This document shows, piece after piece, positions 25,609-34,075 of a stretch of 64,000 nucleotides of DNA. Position numbers and translations under genes: made by a program. How positions within the stretch are numbered: the first letter of the stretch is position 1; each line of letters starts with the position of its first letter. Location: positions 1,426,001 through 1,490,000 of the forward strand of contig NZ_OZ246016.1 of the NCBI RefSeq assembly GCF_965230735.1, in the 5' to 3' direction. Below the pieces are notes generated by a model. The model saw only the letters and a list, made by a program, of their open reading frames with translations. It ran no database searches and was not told the DNA's origin. Source of the DNA: Motiliproteus sp965230735. GTDB lineage: Bacteria > Pseudomonadota > Gammaproteobacteria > Pseudomonadales > Balneatricaceae.

Positions 25609-26880
25609 ATGCGCGCTTCAACCCTCTCACAATCCAGTGACCGCTTGTTCACCCCGGTGCTGATCGCCGGCTGCATTATCATCCTGGTCAGCTTTGCGAT
25701 CCGCTCCTCGTTCGGCTTGTTCCAGATTCCGATCGCCGAAGAGTTCAACTGGCTGCGGGCGGATTTCTCATTTGCGATTGCGATCCAGAACCTGTTCTGG
25801 GGGATTGGTCAGCCGATCTTCAGCGCCTTCGCCGAAAAGTACGGTGATCGCAAGGCGATTATCGCCGGGGCTATGACCTATGCAGCGGGACTGGTGTTCT
25901 CCTCCTACGCGATCACGCCGGGGCAGCACCAGGTGCTGGAAATCCTGGTCGGCTTCGGGATTGCCGGTACCGGCTTTGGCGTGATCCTCGCCGTGGTTGG
26001 CCGGGCAACCGCAGAAAAATATCGCTCGATGGCCTTGGGTATCGCTACCGCGGCGGGTTCTGCCGGTCAGATCGTCGGCCCGCCATTGGCTCAAACCCTG
26101 CTGCAGCAACTGGCCTGGCAGTCGGTGTTTGTGGTGTTTGCGGCAATGATCCTGTTGTCGTTGCTGGCGCTGTTCTTTATGCGGGTGCCGGCGCCGCCCA
26201 AGACTCAGCATCAGGATGACGGCATGGGGCGGGTGGTGTTCAAAGCCGTCCAGGATCCGACCTTTATTTTTATCTTTATGGGCTTCTTCTCCTGCGGCTA
26301 TCAGCTGGCGTTTATCACCGCGCATTTTCCGGCCTTTATCGCCGAGATGTGCAGCGCGGTGGCGCCCGGCAGCATCATTCAAGCCTTAGGGGTTAGCTCG
26401 ACCTCAACGCTGGGGGCGGTTGCGATTGCGCTGATCGGTGTGGCCAATATCGGTGGCACTCTGTTGGCGGGCTGGCTGGGTAACCGTTACTCGCGCAAGT
26501 ACCTGTTGGCCAGTATTTACCTGCTGCGGACGCTGGTGGCCGGGGCGTTCATTATGAACCCGATTACACCCGAATCGGTGGTGCTGTTTTCGATCTTGAT
26601 GGGGGCGCTCTGGCTGGCGACCGTGCCGTTGACCGCCGGTCTGATCGCCCAGATCTACGGTTTGCGTTACATGGGAACCCTCTATGGACTGGTGTTCTTC
26701 TCCCATCAGTTGGGCGGCTTCCTGGGGGTTTGGCTGGGTGGCTCGATGTACGATCTGTACGGCAATTACACCCTGGTCTGGTGGGTCGGTGTCGGGGTTG
26801 GTGCCTTCTCGGCACTGATCCATCTGCCGGTCAGAGAAAAGCCCTGGGCGGAGCGGCAGGCGCTGGCTGCTGCCGGTTAA
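25609..26880 (+). CDS. MFS transporter
   Basis: The 423-residue protein has the twelve-helix pattern of the major facilitator superfamily, with the loop 2-3 signature GQPIFSAFAEKYGDRKAI and a second-half counterpart GWLGNRYSRKYLL. The N-terminus (SFAIRSSFGLFQIPIAEEFNWLRADFSFAIAIQNLFWG) resembles the oxalate/formate and monocarboxylate-like antiporter groups. The substrate cannot be stated. It is probably controlled by the divergent LysR gene. The start is an ATG preceded by AGGA at about 11 bases. Confidence 0.88.
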   Translation: MRASTLSQSSDRLFTPVLIAGCIIILVSFAIRSSFGLFQIPIAEEFNWLRADFSFAIAIQNLFWGIGQPIFSAFAEKYGDRKAIIAGAMTYAAGLVFSSYAITPGQHQVLEILVGFGIAGTGFGVILAVVGRATAEKYRSMALGIATAAGSAGQIVGPPLAQTLLQQLAWQSVFVVFAAMILLSLLALFFMRVPAPPKTQHQDDGMGRVVFKAVQDPTFIFIFMGFFSCGYQLAFITAHFPAFIAEMCSAVAPGSIIQALGVSSTSTLGAVAIALIGVANIGGTLLAGWLGNRYSRKYLLASIYLLRTLVAGAFIMNPITPESVVLFSILMGALWLATVPLTAGLIAQIYGLRYMGTLYGLVFFSHQLGGFLGVWLGGSMYDLYGNYTLVWWVGVGVGAFSALIHLPVREKPWAERQALAAAG

Positions 26881-26930
26881 TGGCCGCTATTATCGAGGGG
26901 CCGGCCGAGATCAGTCCCTTGGAGCGCTCC

Positions 26931-27857
26931 TTACAGCGTGTTGAGCATCTCTTCCAATTCGATGGCCCTATCATCCTGCGCATGCTGAAGCAGATAGTCG
27001 ATAAAGACCCGGGTCTTGGCGGGCAGGTAGCTGCGCGAGGCGTAGTAAACCCGGATCCTCAACGGCTCGGCTTCGAACTCTTCTAGCACCCGTTTGAAGC
27101 AACCCTGTTGCAGGCAGTTGCGGGCGTGGCCGATACCGATCCGGGCAATCCCCATGCCCAGCTCGACCGATTTCATCGAGGCGGAAATGCTGTTGACCAC
27201 TAGGTTGCCACGCGGCTCGATCTGGATCAGTTGATCCTGCTGGCGGAAACTCCAGTCAAACTTTCGGCCGGTGGTGGCCGAACGGTAGGCGATACAGTTG
27301 TGCTCGGCCAACTCCTGCGGCGTCTTCGGGGTGCCGTGGCGTGCCAGGTAGGTGTCGGACGCCACCAGCACCGGTTGTAGCTGGTAGAAATCCCTTGCGA
27401 TCAGGCTGCTCTCCGGATTGTTCAGTACCCCGATGCCGACGTCGGCTCCCTCCTTGGCCAGGTCGCCGATGCGGTCATCGAAATTCAGATCCAGTTCGAT
27501 CTCCGGATACTGCTCCAGGAAGTCCGGCAGCAACGGCAGCACCATCATGCGTCCGAAACTGTCCGGTAGGTTGACTTTGAGACGACCGCTAGGGGTCTGC
27601 TGGCGGTCACTGCTGAGTCGAATCTGGTCCTCTAACTGTTCAACCAGATGGCCGGTGCGGCGGTACAGATCGTCGCCGTCTTCGGTTAGCGCCAACGAGC
27701 GGGTGGTGCGGTGAAACAGCCGCAGCGACATCGATTTTTCCAGCGTCGCGATCGCTTTGCTGACCGCCGCCGACGAGGTACCCAGTTGCCGAGCAGCGGC
27801 CGAAAAATTGCCGTTCTTCACCACGGCGTTGAAGATATGAAGCTGGTTCGGAATCAT
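26931..27857 (-). CDS. LysR family transcriptional regulator
   Basis: The 308-residue regulator has the standard N-terminal HTH (NQLHIFNAVVKNGNFSAAARQLGTSSAAVSKAIATLEKSMSLRLFHRTTRSLALTEDG) and an effector domain. It belongs to the large group often found beside oxidoreductases. It is divergent from the Old Yellow Enzyme gene, with an inverted repeat between them, so it likely controls that gene in response to electrophiles or a related signal. Confidence 0.92.
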   Translation of the reverse strand: MIPNQLHIFNAVVKNGNFSAAARQLGTSSAAVSKAIATLEKSMSLRLFHRTTRSLALTEDGDDLYRRTGHLVEQLEDQIRLSSDRQQTPSGRLKVNLPDSFGRMMVLPLLPDFLEQYPEIELDLNFDDRIGDLAKEGADVGIGVLNNPESSLIARDFYQLQPVLVASDTYLARHGTPKTPQELAEHNCIAYRSATTGRKFDWSFRQQDQLIQIEPRGNLVVNSISASMKSVELGMGIARIGIGHARNCLQQGCFKRVLEEFEAEPLRIRVYYASRSYLPAKTRVFIDYLLQHAQDDRAIELEEMLNTL

Positions 27858-27938
27858 GGTTTACCCGTCGTCATAGTCTTGGAACGGTCGGCACTTCAGT
27901 GCTTTTACTATAACAGCTGTGTGTTAAAGGCAGCTCTT

Positions 27939-27961
27939 AGTTTTAACTATAAGTTGAAACT
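27939..27961. promoter_or_regulatory. Candidate LysR operator upstream of the Old Yellow Enzyme gene
   Basis: AGTTTTAACT (27939-27948) and AGTTGAAACT (27952-27961) form an inverted repeat with one mismatch around ATA. A wider pair, CTTGGAAC (27878-27885) and GTTCCAAG (27962-27969), flanks it. Confidence 0.5.
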
Positions 27962-28092
27962 GTTCCAAGGTGATCATGGCTACACAGGCCCTGTTGCGGT
28001 TTGCTTCAATGCATCCCATGACTTCCATGGAGTGTGCCGACGTGCTTAGTGACTGCTCCCGGAAAAATCTGAATCAATCGACGAGGATCCCT

Positions 28093-29166
28093 ATGAGCAA
28101 CCTGTTTACCCCTGTGCAGTTGGGCGCCGTGGCGCTGGATAACCGCGTGCTGATGGCGCCGTTGACACGAAGCCGTGCCGATGCCGGTCATATCCCCAGT
28201 GAGCTGATGGTCGAACACTATGCCCAGCGCGCTTCCGCCGGACTGATCATCGCTGAAGCGACCATGGTGATGGAACACGGCTCGGCCTTCGTCAACGAGC
28301 CGGGTATCTACTCCGACGCGCAAGTGGAAGCCTGGCAGAAGGTGACCGAGGCGGTCCACGCCAAGGGCGGTAAGATATTTCTGCAGTTGTGGCACGGTGG
28401 GCGTGCTTGTCACCCGGATCTGAACGGCGGCCGGGTCCCGGTGGCGCCGAGTGCCATCGCGATCACCAACGACGAAGTCCATACGCCCGAGGGGAAGAAA
28501 GCCTATACCGTGCCGCGGGCGCTGGAGGATGCCGAGATTCCCGCCATCGTTGAGGGATTTGCTCAGGCTGCCCGCAAGGCCAAGCGCGCCGGTTTTGATG
28601 GTGTTGAAGTGCATGGTGCCAACGGCTACCTGCTGGATCAGTTCCTGCGTGACGGCAGCAACCAGCGACAGGGTCCCTACGGCGGTTCGATCGAGAACCG
28701 TGCCCGTTTGCTGCTCGAAGTGCTCGATGCGGTAACTGGGGTCTGGGGTGCCGATCGGGTGGGGGTGCGTCTATCACCGCTCAACAGTTTCAACAGCATG
28801 AAGGACAGCGATCCGGCGGGCCTGTCGGCCTGGTTGGCCAAGCGCCTGAACGATTTCGACCTGGCCTACCTGCACCTGATGCGCAGCGACTTTCTGGGTG
28901 AGCAGCAGGGTGATGTGGTTAACCCGGTACGGCAGCACTACCGGGGCAAACTGATTCTGAACATGGGCTACAACGCCGAAGAGTCGTCCGAGGTGATCGC
29001 TGCCGAGCAGGCCGATGCCATCGCTTTTGGTGTGCCCTTCATCGCCAACCCGGACCTGGTCGAGCGATTGAAGCAGTCGGCCGAGCTGAACGAGCCGGAC
29101 CCCAGCACTTTCTATACGCCGGGAGCTGCCGGGTACACCGACTATCCGACCCTGCAATCAGCCTAA
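28093..29166 (+). CDS. nemA: Alkene reductase, Old Yellow Enzyme family
   Basis: This 357-residue FMN enzyme reduces activated C=C bonds or nitro groups with NAD(P)H. It contains MAPLTRSRAD, EATMV, FLQLWHGGRACHPDLNGG (with the substrate-binding His region), GVEVHGANGYLLDQFLRDGSNQR, YGGSIENRARLLLEV and a late FGVPFIANPDL. The ATG at 28093 follows ACGAGGA and gives the family's normal MSNLFTPVQLG start, so the upstream extension is rejected. A terminator follows. The divergent LysR gene is the probable regulator. NemA/XenB-type specificity is not resolved. Confidence 0.9.
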   Translation: MSNLFTPVQLGAVALDNRVLMAPLTRSRADAGHIPSELMVEHYAQRASAGLIIAEATMVMEHGSAFVNEPGIYSDAQVEAWQKVTEAVHAKGGKIFLQLWHGGRACHPDLNGGRVPVAPSAIAITNDEVHTPEGKKAYTVPRALEDAEIPAIVEGFAQAARKAKRAGFDGVEVHGANGYLLDQFLRDGSNQRQGPYGGSIENRARLLLEVLDAVTGVWGADRVGVRLSPLNSFNSMKDSDPAGLSAWLAKRLNDFDLAYLHLMRSDFLGEQQGDVVNPVRQHYRGKLILNMGYNAEESSEVIAAEQADAIAFGVPFIANPDLVERLKQSAELNEPDPSTFYTPGAAGYTDYPTLQSA

Positions 29167-29184
29167 GCGGCTGTCTGTATCCCC

Positions 29185-29213
29185 AGCCACCTCCCGATGA
29201 GGTGGCTTTTTTG
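29185..29213 (+). terminator. Terminator of the Old Yellow Enzyme gene
   Basis: Arms AGCCACCTC (29185-29193) and GAGGTGGCT (29199-29207) are followed by TTTTT. Confidence 0.92.
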
Positions 29214-29253
29214 ATGGGCTCGGCGGGCTAAACCGGCACCCCTCTTTATTCGC

Positions 29254-30138
29254 TTAGCCTTCGTCGAGCTGCAGCATCTGCTGCCAGAACTCCTTGGCCA
29301 GCCCACTGCGGGCCTGGTCCCGCAGCCGGATCAGGTAGATCGGTACCTGGCTGCGGTAATTGAAGTTTTCCACCTTCAGTGCGGTCAGCTCGCCGTTCTT
29401 CAACTCGGCCTCCACCATGTGTAGAGGTGTTCGGGCCCAGCCCATGCCGGCCAGTAGCAGGCTCTTTTTCATCATGTAATCACTTACATACCAGCGCTGT
29501 CCGCCGGGCAGCACGTTGATATGGTCGAATGGCGCCACCGAGCCGGTATCGGACAGCAGGATATGGGGGCGTTTGCGCAATAAATGCTGAGGTATTGTGG
29601 CGTCGGCGGCCAGGTCGATAAAACCCGGCCGCGCAACGGTGATCATCGTCAGGCGGCTGATCTCAACAAACTCGAATCGGTCGTCGAGTCCGGTGTGCGG
29701 GCCAATGGCCAGGTCGGCGCTTTCGTTAAGCAGTTTTTCCAGCACGCCGGACAGGTGCTCGGTGGCGATATTGAGTTGTAGTTGTGGCTGACGATCGCAG
29801 AAGCGCCTTATCCGTTCCAGCCCCGGTGGCAGGGCGCACATGGCGCTGAGAGAAATCGACAGACTTGGAACCGCACCACGGGCCAGATGATGGCCAAGCG
29901 ACTCTAGCTCGCTGACCCTACCTAGTAGCTGCTTGGCTTGGCGGTAGAAGGTCTTGCCTTCGGTAGTCAGGCTGGGGCGATAGCTGTCGCGGCTGAACAG
30001 CTGAAAATCGAATTGTTGCTCCAGCGTGGCGACGGCGGCGCTGACACTGGGCTGGGTCTTGTGAATATGGTTGGCGGCGGCGCGGAAACTACCTTGTTCG
30101 ACCACGGCGACGAAGGCGCGAAGCTGATCATTGGTCAT
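29254..30138 (-). CDS. LysR family transcriptional regulator
   Basis: The 294-residue protein has the N-terminal HTH (TNDQLRAFVAVVEQGSFRAAANHIHKTQPSVSAAVATLEQQFDFQLFSRD) and effector domain of the LysR family. It is divergent from a TauE-like permease gene, 122 bases away, and is the likely regulator of it. TauE-type permeases often move sulphur- or carbon-containing anions, but the inducer here is unknown. Confidence 0.92.
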   Translation of the reverse strand: MTNDQLRAFVAVVEQGSFRAAANHIHKTQPSVSAAVATLEQQFDFQLFSRDSYRPSLTTEGKTFYRQAKQLLGRVSELESLGHHLARGAVPSLSISLSAMCALPPGLERIRRFCDRQPQLQLNIATEHLSGVLEKLLNESADLAIGPHTGLDDRFEFVEISRLTMITVARPGFIDLAADATIPQHLLRKRPHILLSDTGSVAPFDHINVLPGGQRWYVSDYMMKKSLLLAGMGWARTPLHMVEAELKNGELTALKVENFNYRSQVPIYLIRLRDQARSGLAKEFWQQMLQLDEG

Positions 30139-30260
30139 GGCTGACTCCTAAAACAATAGGTATATCCGATCAAAATGAATTAAAGATGCAATTATCTTAC
30201 GTTCAACCGCGGCGCTAAGATAGCCCCCGATTTCAAACCGGGTTTTCTGAGGGTGGGCTG

Positions 30261-30986
30261 TTGGATTTAGAGCTGCTGATTTTGACCGTTGCCGCGTTGC
30301 TGACCGGAATCTCCAAGTTTTCCGTCGGTGGGATGGGCATGTTGGTATTGCCGATTCTGATGATCGTCTACCCCGGTCCGGAAGTGCTGGGGGTGCTGAT
30401 CCCGTTGTATCTGTGGAACGACCTGGCGGTGATGTTCTGTTACCGGCAGCGGATCAACTGGCGGATTATCGCCGCCTTGGCGCCGCTGCTGGTGCTGGGG
30501 ATGGCGTTGGGGAGCTGGCTGCTTCAGGGGCTGGATGCGGACCGTTTCCGGCTGCTGACCGGAACCATGATCCTGGCGATGTTGGGGCTGAGTTTGTGGC
30601 TCGACGATCACCAGAGCCAGTGGTTGCGTCACCCTCTGGCAAGTCGCGGCGCCGGATTGCTTGGCGGCCTGATCAGCATGACCACCAATACCGCCGGCCC
30701 GCTGCTGAGTCTGTACCTGATGGAGCAGCCGCTCGATAAGCGGGCGTACATGAGTACCCGCGCCTGGATCTTCATTCTGGTCAACGTTTTCAAAGTGCCG
30801 CTGCTGATCGGACTGGGGCTGATGACCTGGGAGTCAACCCAGACCAGCCTGTGGGGCATTCCCGGTCTGGCCCTGGGTGGCCTGATCGGTTTCTGGCTGG
30901 TAAGACGGCTGCAATTTGCGCAGTTCAAGTGGCTGATCCGTGGCACCGCAGCGCTGGCGGCGATCAAGCTATTTGTTTTCAGTTAG
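30261..30986 (+). CDS. TauE/SafE family membrane transporter
   Basis: The 241-residue protein is almost wholly hydrophobic with about eight membrane segments and the family features TGISKFSVGGMGMLVLPIL near the start and GLLGGLISMTTNTAGPLLSLYLM at the midpoint. TauE/SafE proteins export anions such as sulphite, sulphoacetate or related compounds. Translation seems to start at an unusual TTG (30261) after GAGGGTGGG; no ATG lies at a suitable place. It is divergent from a LysR gene and followed 28 bases later by a small gene of unknown function. Confidence 0.85.
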   Translation: MDLELLILTVAALLTGISKFSVGGMGMLVLPILMIVYPGPEVLGVLIPLYLWNDLAVMFCYRQRINWRIIAALAPLLVLGMALGSWLLQGLDADRFRLLTGTMILAMLGLSLWLDDHQSQWLRHPLASRGAGLLGGLISMTTNTAGPLLSLYLMEQPLDKRAYMSTRAWIFILVNVFKVPLLIGLGLMTWESTQTSLWGIPGLALGGLIGFWLVRRLQFAQFKWLIRGTAALAAIKLFVFS

Positions 30987-31014
30987 GGGCGCAGGGCGCT
31001 CGGGGAGTTAGATA

Positions 31015-31260
31015 ATGGATCAAATTGAGATTCGCTACGACAACGAAGTCCAGGCGATAGCGGCCGAAACCACCTTCGCCGATCGGGCTGAAGGTCAGCT
31101 ACAGGTGCAACGTTTCGGCAACCGGGTTCAGGTGATGCCGCCACCGCTGGTCGCGCCATTGGTGGTGGTGTTGGAACGTCTCTGTCGGATTGGTGGGCGC
31201 GACTGTTTCACGCCCGAGCAATCGGCCGTTCAAGAAGCCGCACCGCGATCAGCCCGCTAA
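31015..31260 (+). CDS. Small protein of unknown function
   Basis: This 81-residue reading frame starts with ATG after a good CGGGGAG site and directly follows the TauE-like gene. It begins MDQIEIRYDNEVQAIAAETT and contains VMPPPLVAPLVVVLERLCRIG. It has no signal peptide. I do not recognise a family. Its position and ribosome site favour a real gene co-transcribed with the transporter. Its right end lies just before the dsdA unit, which converges on it. Confidence 0.5.
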   Translation: MDQIEIRYDNEVQAIAAETTFADRAEGQLQVQRFGNRVQVMPPPLVAPLVVVLERLCRIGGRDCFTPEQSAVQEAAPRSAR

Positions 31261-31278
31261 TGGCGCCACAGACTTCTC

Positions 31279-31395
31279 CTAAAACTGCGGCAGTTGTTGT
31301 TGGAACTTCTGATTAAGCAGCTCGATTCTGGCTGTCAGCGCCCCGCGGATATGGGCTCGGGCGATCTGTTCGGACGACTCCAGACGGCAGCTCAC
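31279..31395 (-). CDS. Possible 38-residue protein coupled to dsdA
   Basis: A GTG codon (31393-31395) overlaps the dsdA stop codon as GTGA and opens a 38-codon frame that ends with TAG at 31279-31281. The product (starting VSCRLESSEQIARAHIRGAL and ending FQQQLPQF) is predicted to be an amphipathic helix with regular charge spacing. The overlap geometry is typical of translational coupling. It could be a true small protein, or the end of a longer dsdA-related region. No family is known to me. Confidence 0.4.
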   Translation of the reverse strand: MSCRLESSEQIARAHIRGALTARIELLNQKFQQQLPQF

Positions 31396-32702
31396 TCCAG
31401 GCTGGAGGCGTGTGCCAGGTAGCGTTGATACTCATCTGCCGGTACCAGCGACCCGCCGGTCAGCCAGGCGATATGGGTGGACTGGTCGAGCCGCCCGCTG
31501 AGTTGGTGTTGCTCCAGATACTGCTGGCCTGACTCGCTGTTGAGCATCGCTGGGCCGAGACAGCCGATCGCCGCCGAGGGTTCGACTTCGATAGCTTCCA
31601 ACGTCTTGAGGAGAAGCAGCTGCTGGTAGAGCTGCCGGTCGGTGGCGGTATAAACCCCGGAACACAGGTCGCGAATCGCGTTGCAGACCCAGGCCGAGGC
31701 GGTACCGACCGCCAGACCGTCGGCGTCGGTATCGACATTGAGGCCGAACTCGTAGCAGGGCAGCGGCTCGGAGCCGGGCTCACCGGCCAGACCCAGCAGG
31801 GTGCACGGAGCCTGCACCGGTTCGGCCATAAAACAGTGAACATGGTCGCCGAACAGCTGTTTCAGGCCGTAGGTGATCCCACCCGGCGCACCGCCGACCC
31901 CGGAGGGCAGGTAAACCAGCAGCGGATGATCGGCATCCACCCGGATACCCTGCTGCTCTAGTTGCGCCTGCAATCGCAGCGCGGCGGTGGCATAACCGAA
32001 GAACAGCTGCGGTGAACGCTCGTCATCGACGAAATAGCAGTGAGGGTCGGCCTCGGCATTGCGCCGCCCGGCCTCAACCGCGACGCCGTAATCGGCCTGG
32101 TGTTCGATCACTTCAACGCCGCGCTTGCGCAGCCGCTCTTTCTTCCAGGCTTTGGCATCGGCGGACATATGTACCTGGGTGCGGAAACCCAGGGCGGCGC
32201 CGGTCACCCCGATGCTCAGTCCCAGATTACCGGTACTGCCGACGGCCAGGGTGTAACGGCTGAACAGTTCGCGGGCCTCGTCCCCGGCCAGCTTGGCGTA
32301 ATCATCCTCGATGCTGCTCAACAGATCCTGTTCGAGCGCCAGTTTTTCGGCAACGTAGAGTACCTCGTGGATACCACCGCGGGCCTTGATCGAGCCGGCG
32401 ATCGGTAGCGCATGATCGGCCTTGAGCAGTAGCTTGCCGCCGAGCGTGTTGATCCGTTGATTCAGCGGGGCGGTACTCAGCAGGGGCGACTCGATCAGCC
32501 CTCGGCTGGCTTGCAGTTCGGGAAACAACCGTTGCAACAGCGGCGCGCAGCGCTCCAGTCGAGCATTGGCGGCATAGAGTTCGTCCGCTTCCGGGCGCGC
32601 CGGGGCGGTGGTTTTATCCTGATAGTTGGGGTTTAACCAGATTAAAGGCTCTGCCGCCTTAAGCTGAGCTTGTTGATGGCTGGAAATCGCAAGATTCGGC
32701 AT
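31392..32702 (-). CDS. dsdA: D-serine ammonia-lyase
   Basis: DsdA deaminates D-serine to pyruvate and ammonia with pyridoxal phosphate. The 436-residue protein shows ESPLLSTAPLNQRINTLGGKLLLKADHALPIAGSIKARGG with the PLP-binding lysine, the VGSTGNLGLSIG phosphate loop, and YLPSGVGGAPGGITYG near the C-terminal half. The length is normal. It is divergent from a GcvA/DsdC-like LysR gene with a near-perfect palindrome between them. A possible small frame overlaps its stop codon. D-serine breakdown can serve as a nutrient route or as detoxification. Confidence 0.93.
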   Translation of the reverse strand: MPNLAISSHQQAQLKAAEPLIWLNPNYQDKTTAPARPEADELYAANARLERCAPLLQRLFPELQASRGLIESPLLSTAPLNQRINTLGGKLLLKADHALPIAGSIKARGGIHEVLYVAEKLALEQDLLSSIEDDYAKLAGDEARELFSRYTLAVGSTGNLGLSIGVTGAALGFRTQVHMSADAKAWKKERLRKRGVEVIEHQADYGVAVEAGRRNAEADPHCYFVDDERSPQLFFGYATAALRLQAQLEQQGIRVDADHPLLVYLPSGVGGAPGGITYGLKQLFGDHVHCFMAEPVQAPCTLLGLAGEPGSEPLPCYEFGLNVDTDADGLAVGTASAWVCNAIRDLCSGVYTATDRQLYQQLLLLKTLEAIEVEPSAAIGCLGPAMLNSESGQQYLEQHQLSGRLDQSTHIAWLTGGSLVPADEYQRYLAHASSLE

Positions 32703-32793
32703 GTCTCGGCCCCTGATGATTAAGCTGGCTGGGTATTGCTGGAAGGATTCTGCCCCCGGAGTGTTGTCGTGGCAAACGATAGTTTTTACAGGG

Positions 32794-32814
32794 TCGTTTA
32801 GTTAATCTAAACGA
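32794..32814. promoter_or_regulatory. Palindromic operator between dsdA and its LysR gene
   Basis: TCGTTTAG (32794-32801) and CTAAACGA (32807-32814) are perfect 8-bp arms around TTAAT. A related half-site, AAACGATAGTTTTT, begins at about 32775. This fits a LysR box in the shared control region. Confidence 0.65.
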
Positions 32815-32881
32815 TGTAGGTGGTCTCCCGTGACTTGGCGGTGATAGGCTGGGTTAGGTTCCAACATGAGTTTTGTTGCCG

Positions 32882-33793
32882 ATGCATCCCCGATTGTATT
32901 CTTCACTGATCTATTTTGAGTGCTGCGGGCGGCTGAGCAGTTTTTCGGCTGCGGCCCGGGAACTGTGCGTGACCACCGGAGCGGTTAGCCAGCAGATCCG
33001 TAAGCTGGAGCAGCAACTGGGCTTGGTGCTTTTTGAACGCGCTTCGGGTGGTATCGCCCTGACGGATCCGGGTCGTGAGCTGCTGGCGGTAACCTCAGAA
33101 TCGATCATGACCATACAGAGCACGATTGCACGCTTGCAGTCGAATTCCGATGCCGCCGTGGTACGCATCCGCTCCACACCCTCTTTTGCGTTTAAGTGGT
33201 TGATCCCGAGACTAAAAGCCTTCAGCCAGACGTTTCCCGCCATCAAGGTGGAGACCTTTGCCGAAGCGGCGCTGCTCAATCTGCAGCAGGCCGACTTCGA
33301 TCTGGCGATCGATTACCGTCAGGATGGCGCGATAGACGGCTATGAGGTTGAGTTGCTGCTTAAAGAGCAGTTGTTGCCGGTTGTCAGCCCCGATTATCCG
33401 CAGGGGTTGGGCGGTATCGACACGGAGTGGTCGTCGATGACATTGCTGCATGATGCGCTGCCCTGGGCCGGGGCAGCGCGCGATGCGGAGTGGCGTTACT
33501 GGCTGGATCGTTCCGGCCTGGATACGGTCGTCAGCGACCGCGGTCACTATTTCAATCGTTCCGATATGGCCATTGCCGCCGCTGAAGCCGGGTTAGGGGT
33601 CGCTATGGCACGAAGCTCGTTGGTACAACAGGAACTCGCCCAGGGACGGCTCTGGGCGCCCTTTGAGGCGCAGCCGAGCGGCTGCAGTCACTACCTGCTG
33701 CTACCCCATAAAGCAGGATCCAAACCCGCAGCGCGCAAGCTGCAGCAGTGGCTGCTCGGTGTCGACTCGGAAGCGCAAATAAGTCGCGATTAG
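32882..33793 (+). CDS. LysR family regulator, probable activator of dsdA
   Basis: The protein (303 residues from the ATG at 32882) shows the GcvA/DsdC-like HTH (SLIYFECCGRLSSFSAAARELCVTTGAVSQQIRKLEQQLGLVLFERASGG) and effector domain. A TTG three codons upstream is a weaker start. It is divergent from dsdA with a palindromic operator between, an arrangement like the E. coli dsdC-dsdXA locus although dsdX is absent. It probably activates dsdA in response to D-serine; that is inference from the layout. Confidence 0.88.
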   Translation: MHPRLYSSLIYFECCGRLSSFSAAARELCVTTGAVSQQIRKLEQQLGLVLFERASGGIALTDPGRELLAVTSESIMTIQSTIARLQSNSDAAVVRIRSTPSFAFKWLIPRLKAFSQTFPAIKVETFAEAALLNLQQADFDLAIDYRQDGAIDGYEVELLLKEQLLPVVSPDYPQGLGGIDTEWSSMTLLHDALPWAGAARDAEWRYWLDRSGLDTVVSDRGHYFNRSDMAIAAAEAGLGVAMARSSLVQQELAQGRLWAPFEAQPSGCSHYLLLPHKAGSKPAARKLQQWLLGVDSEAQISRD

Positions 33794-34075
33794 GTGCAGT
33801 TGCAACGCACCAGGTCCGGCAAGTGGCTATAGTTGGAGGAGGGTTCGGGATTGACCATTCGGTTATCAGGGTTATATCAGTTTTTGTTAATTTAAAACTC
33901 TCGTTTGATATCGATCCGACCCTTTGATTTAAAAAGTTTTTTGCCTTGAACGAGGCGCTATGCCGATCTGCCTCAGTTGCAAGAAAATATTCAATTGAGC
34001 TTTGCAGGCGATGATGTTTTAGTGTGGCGTTACCTTTCAAGGATGAACCAGTCGAGATGACAACAGGGAGGGAAG

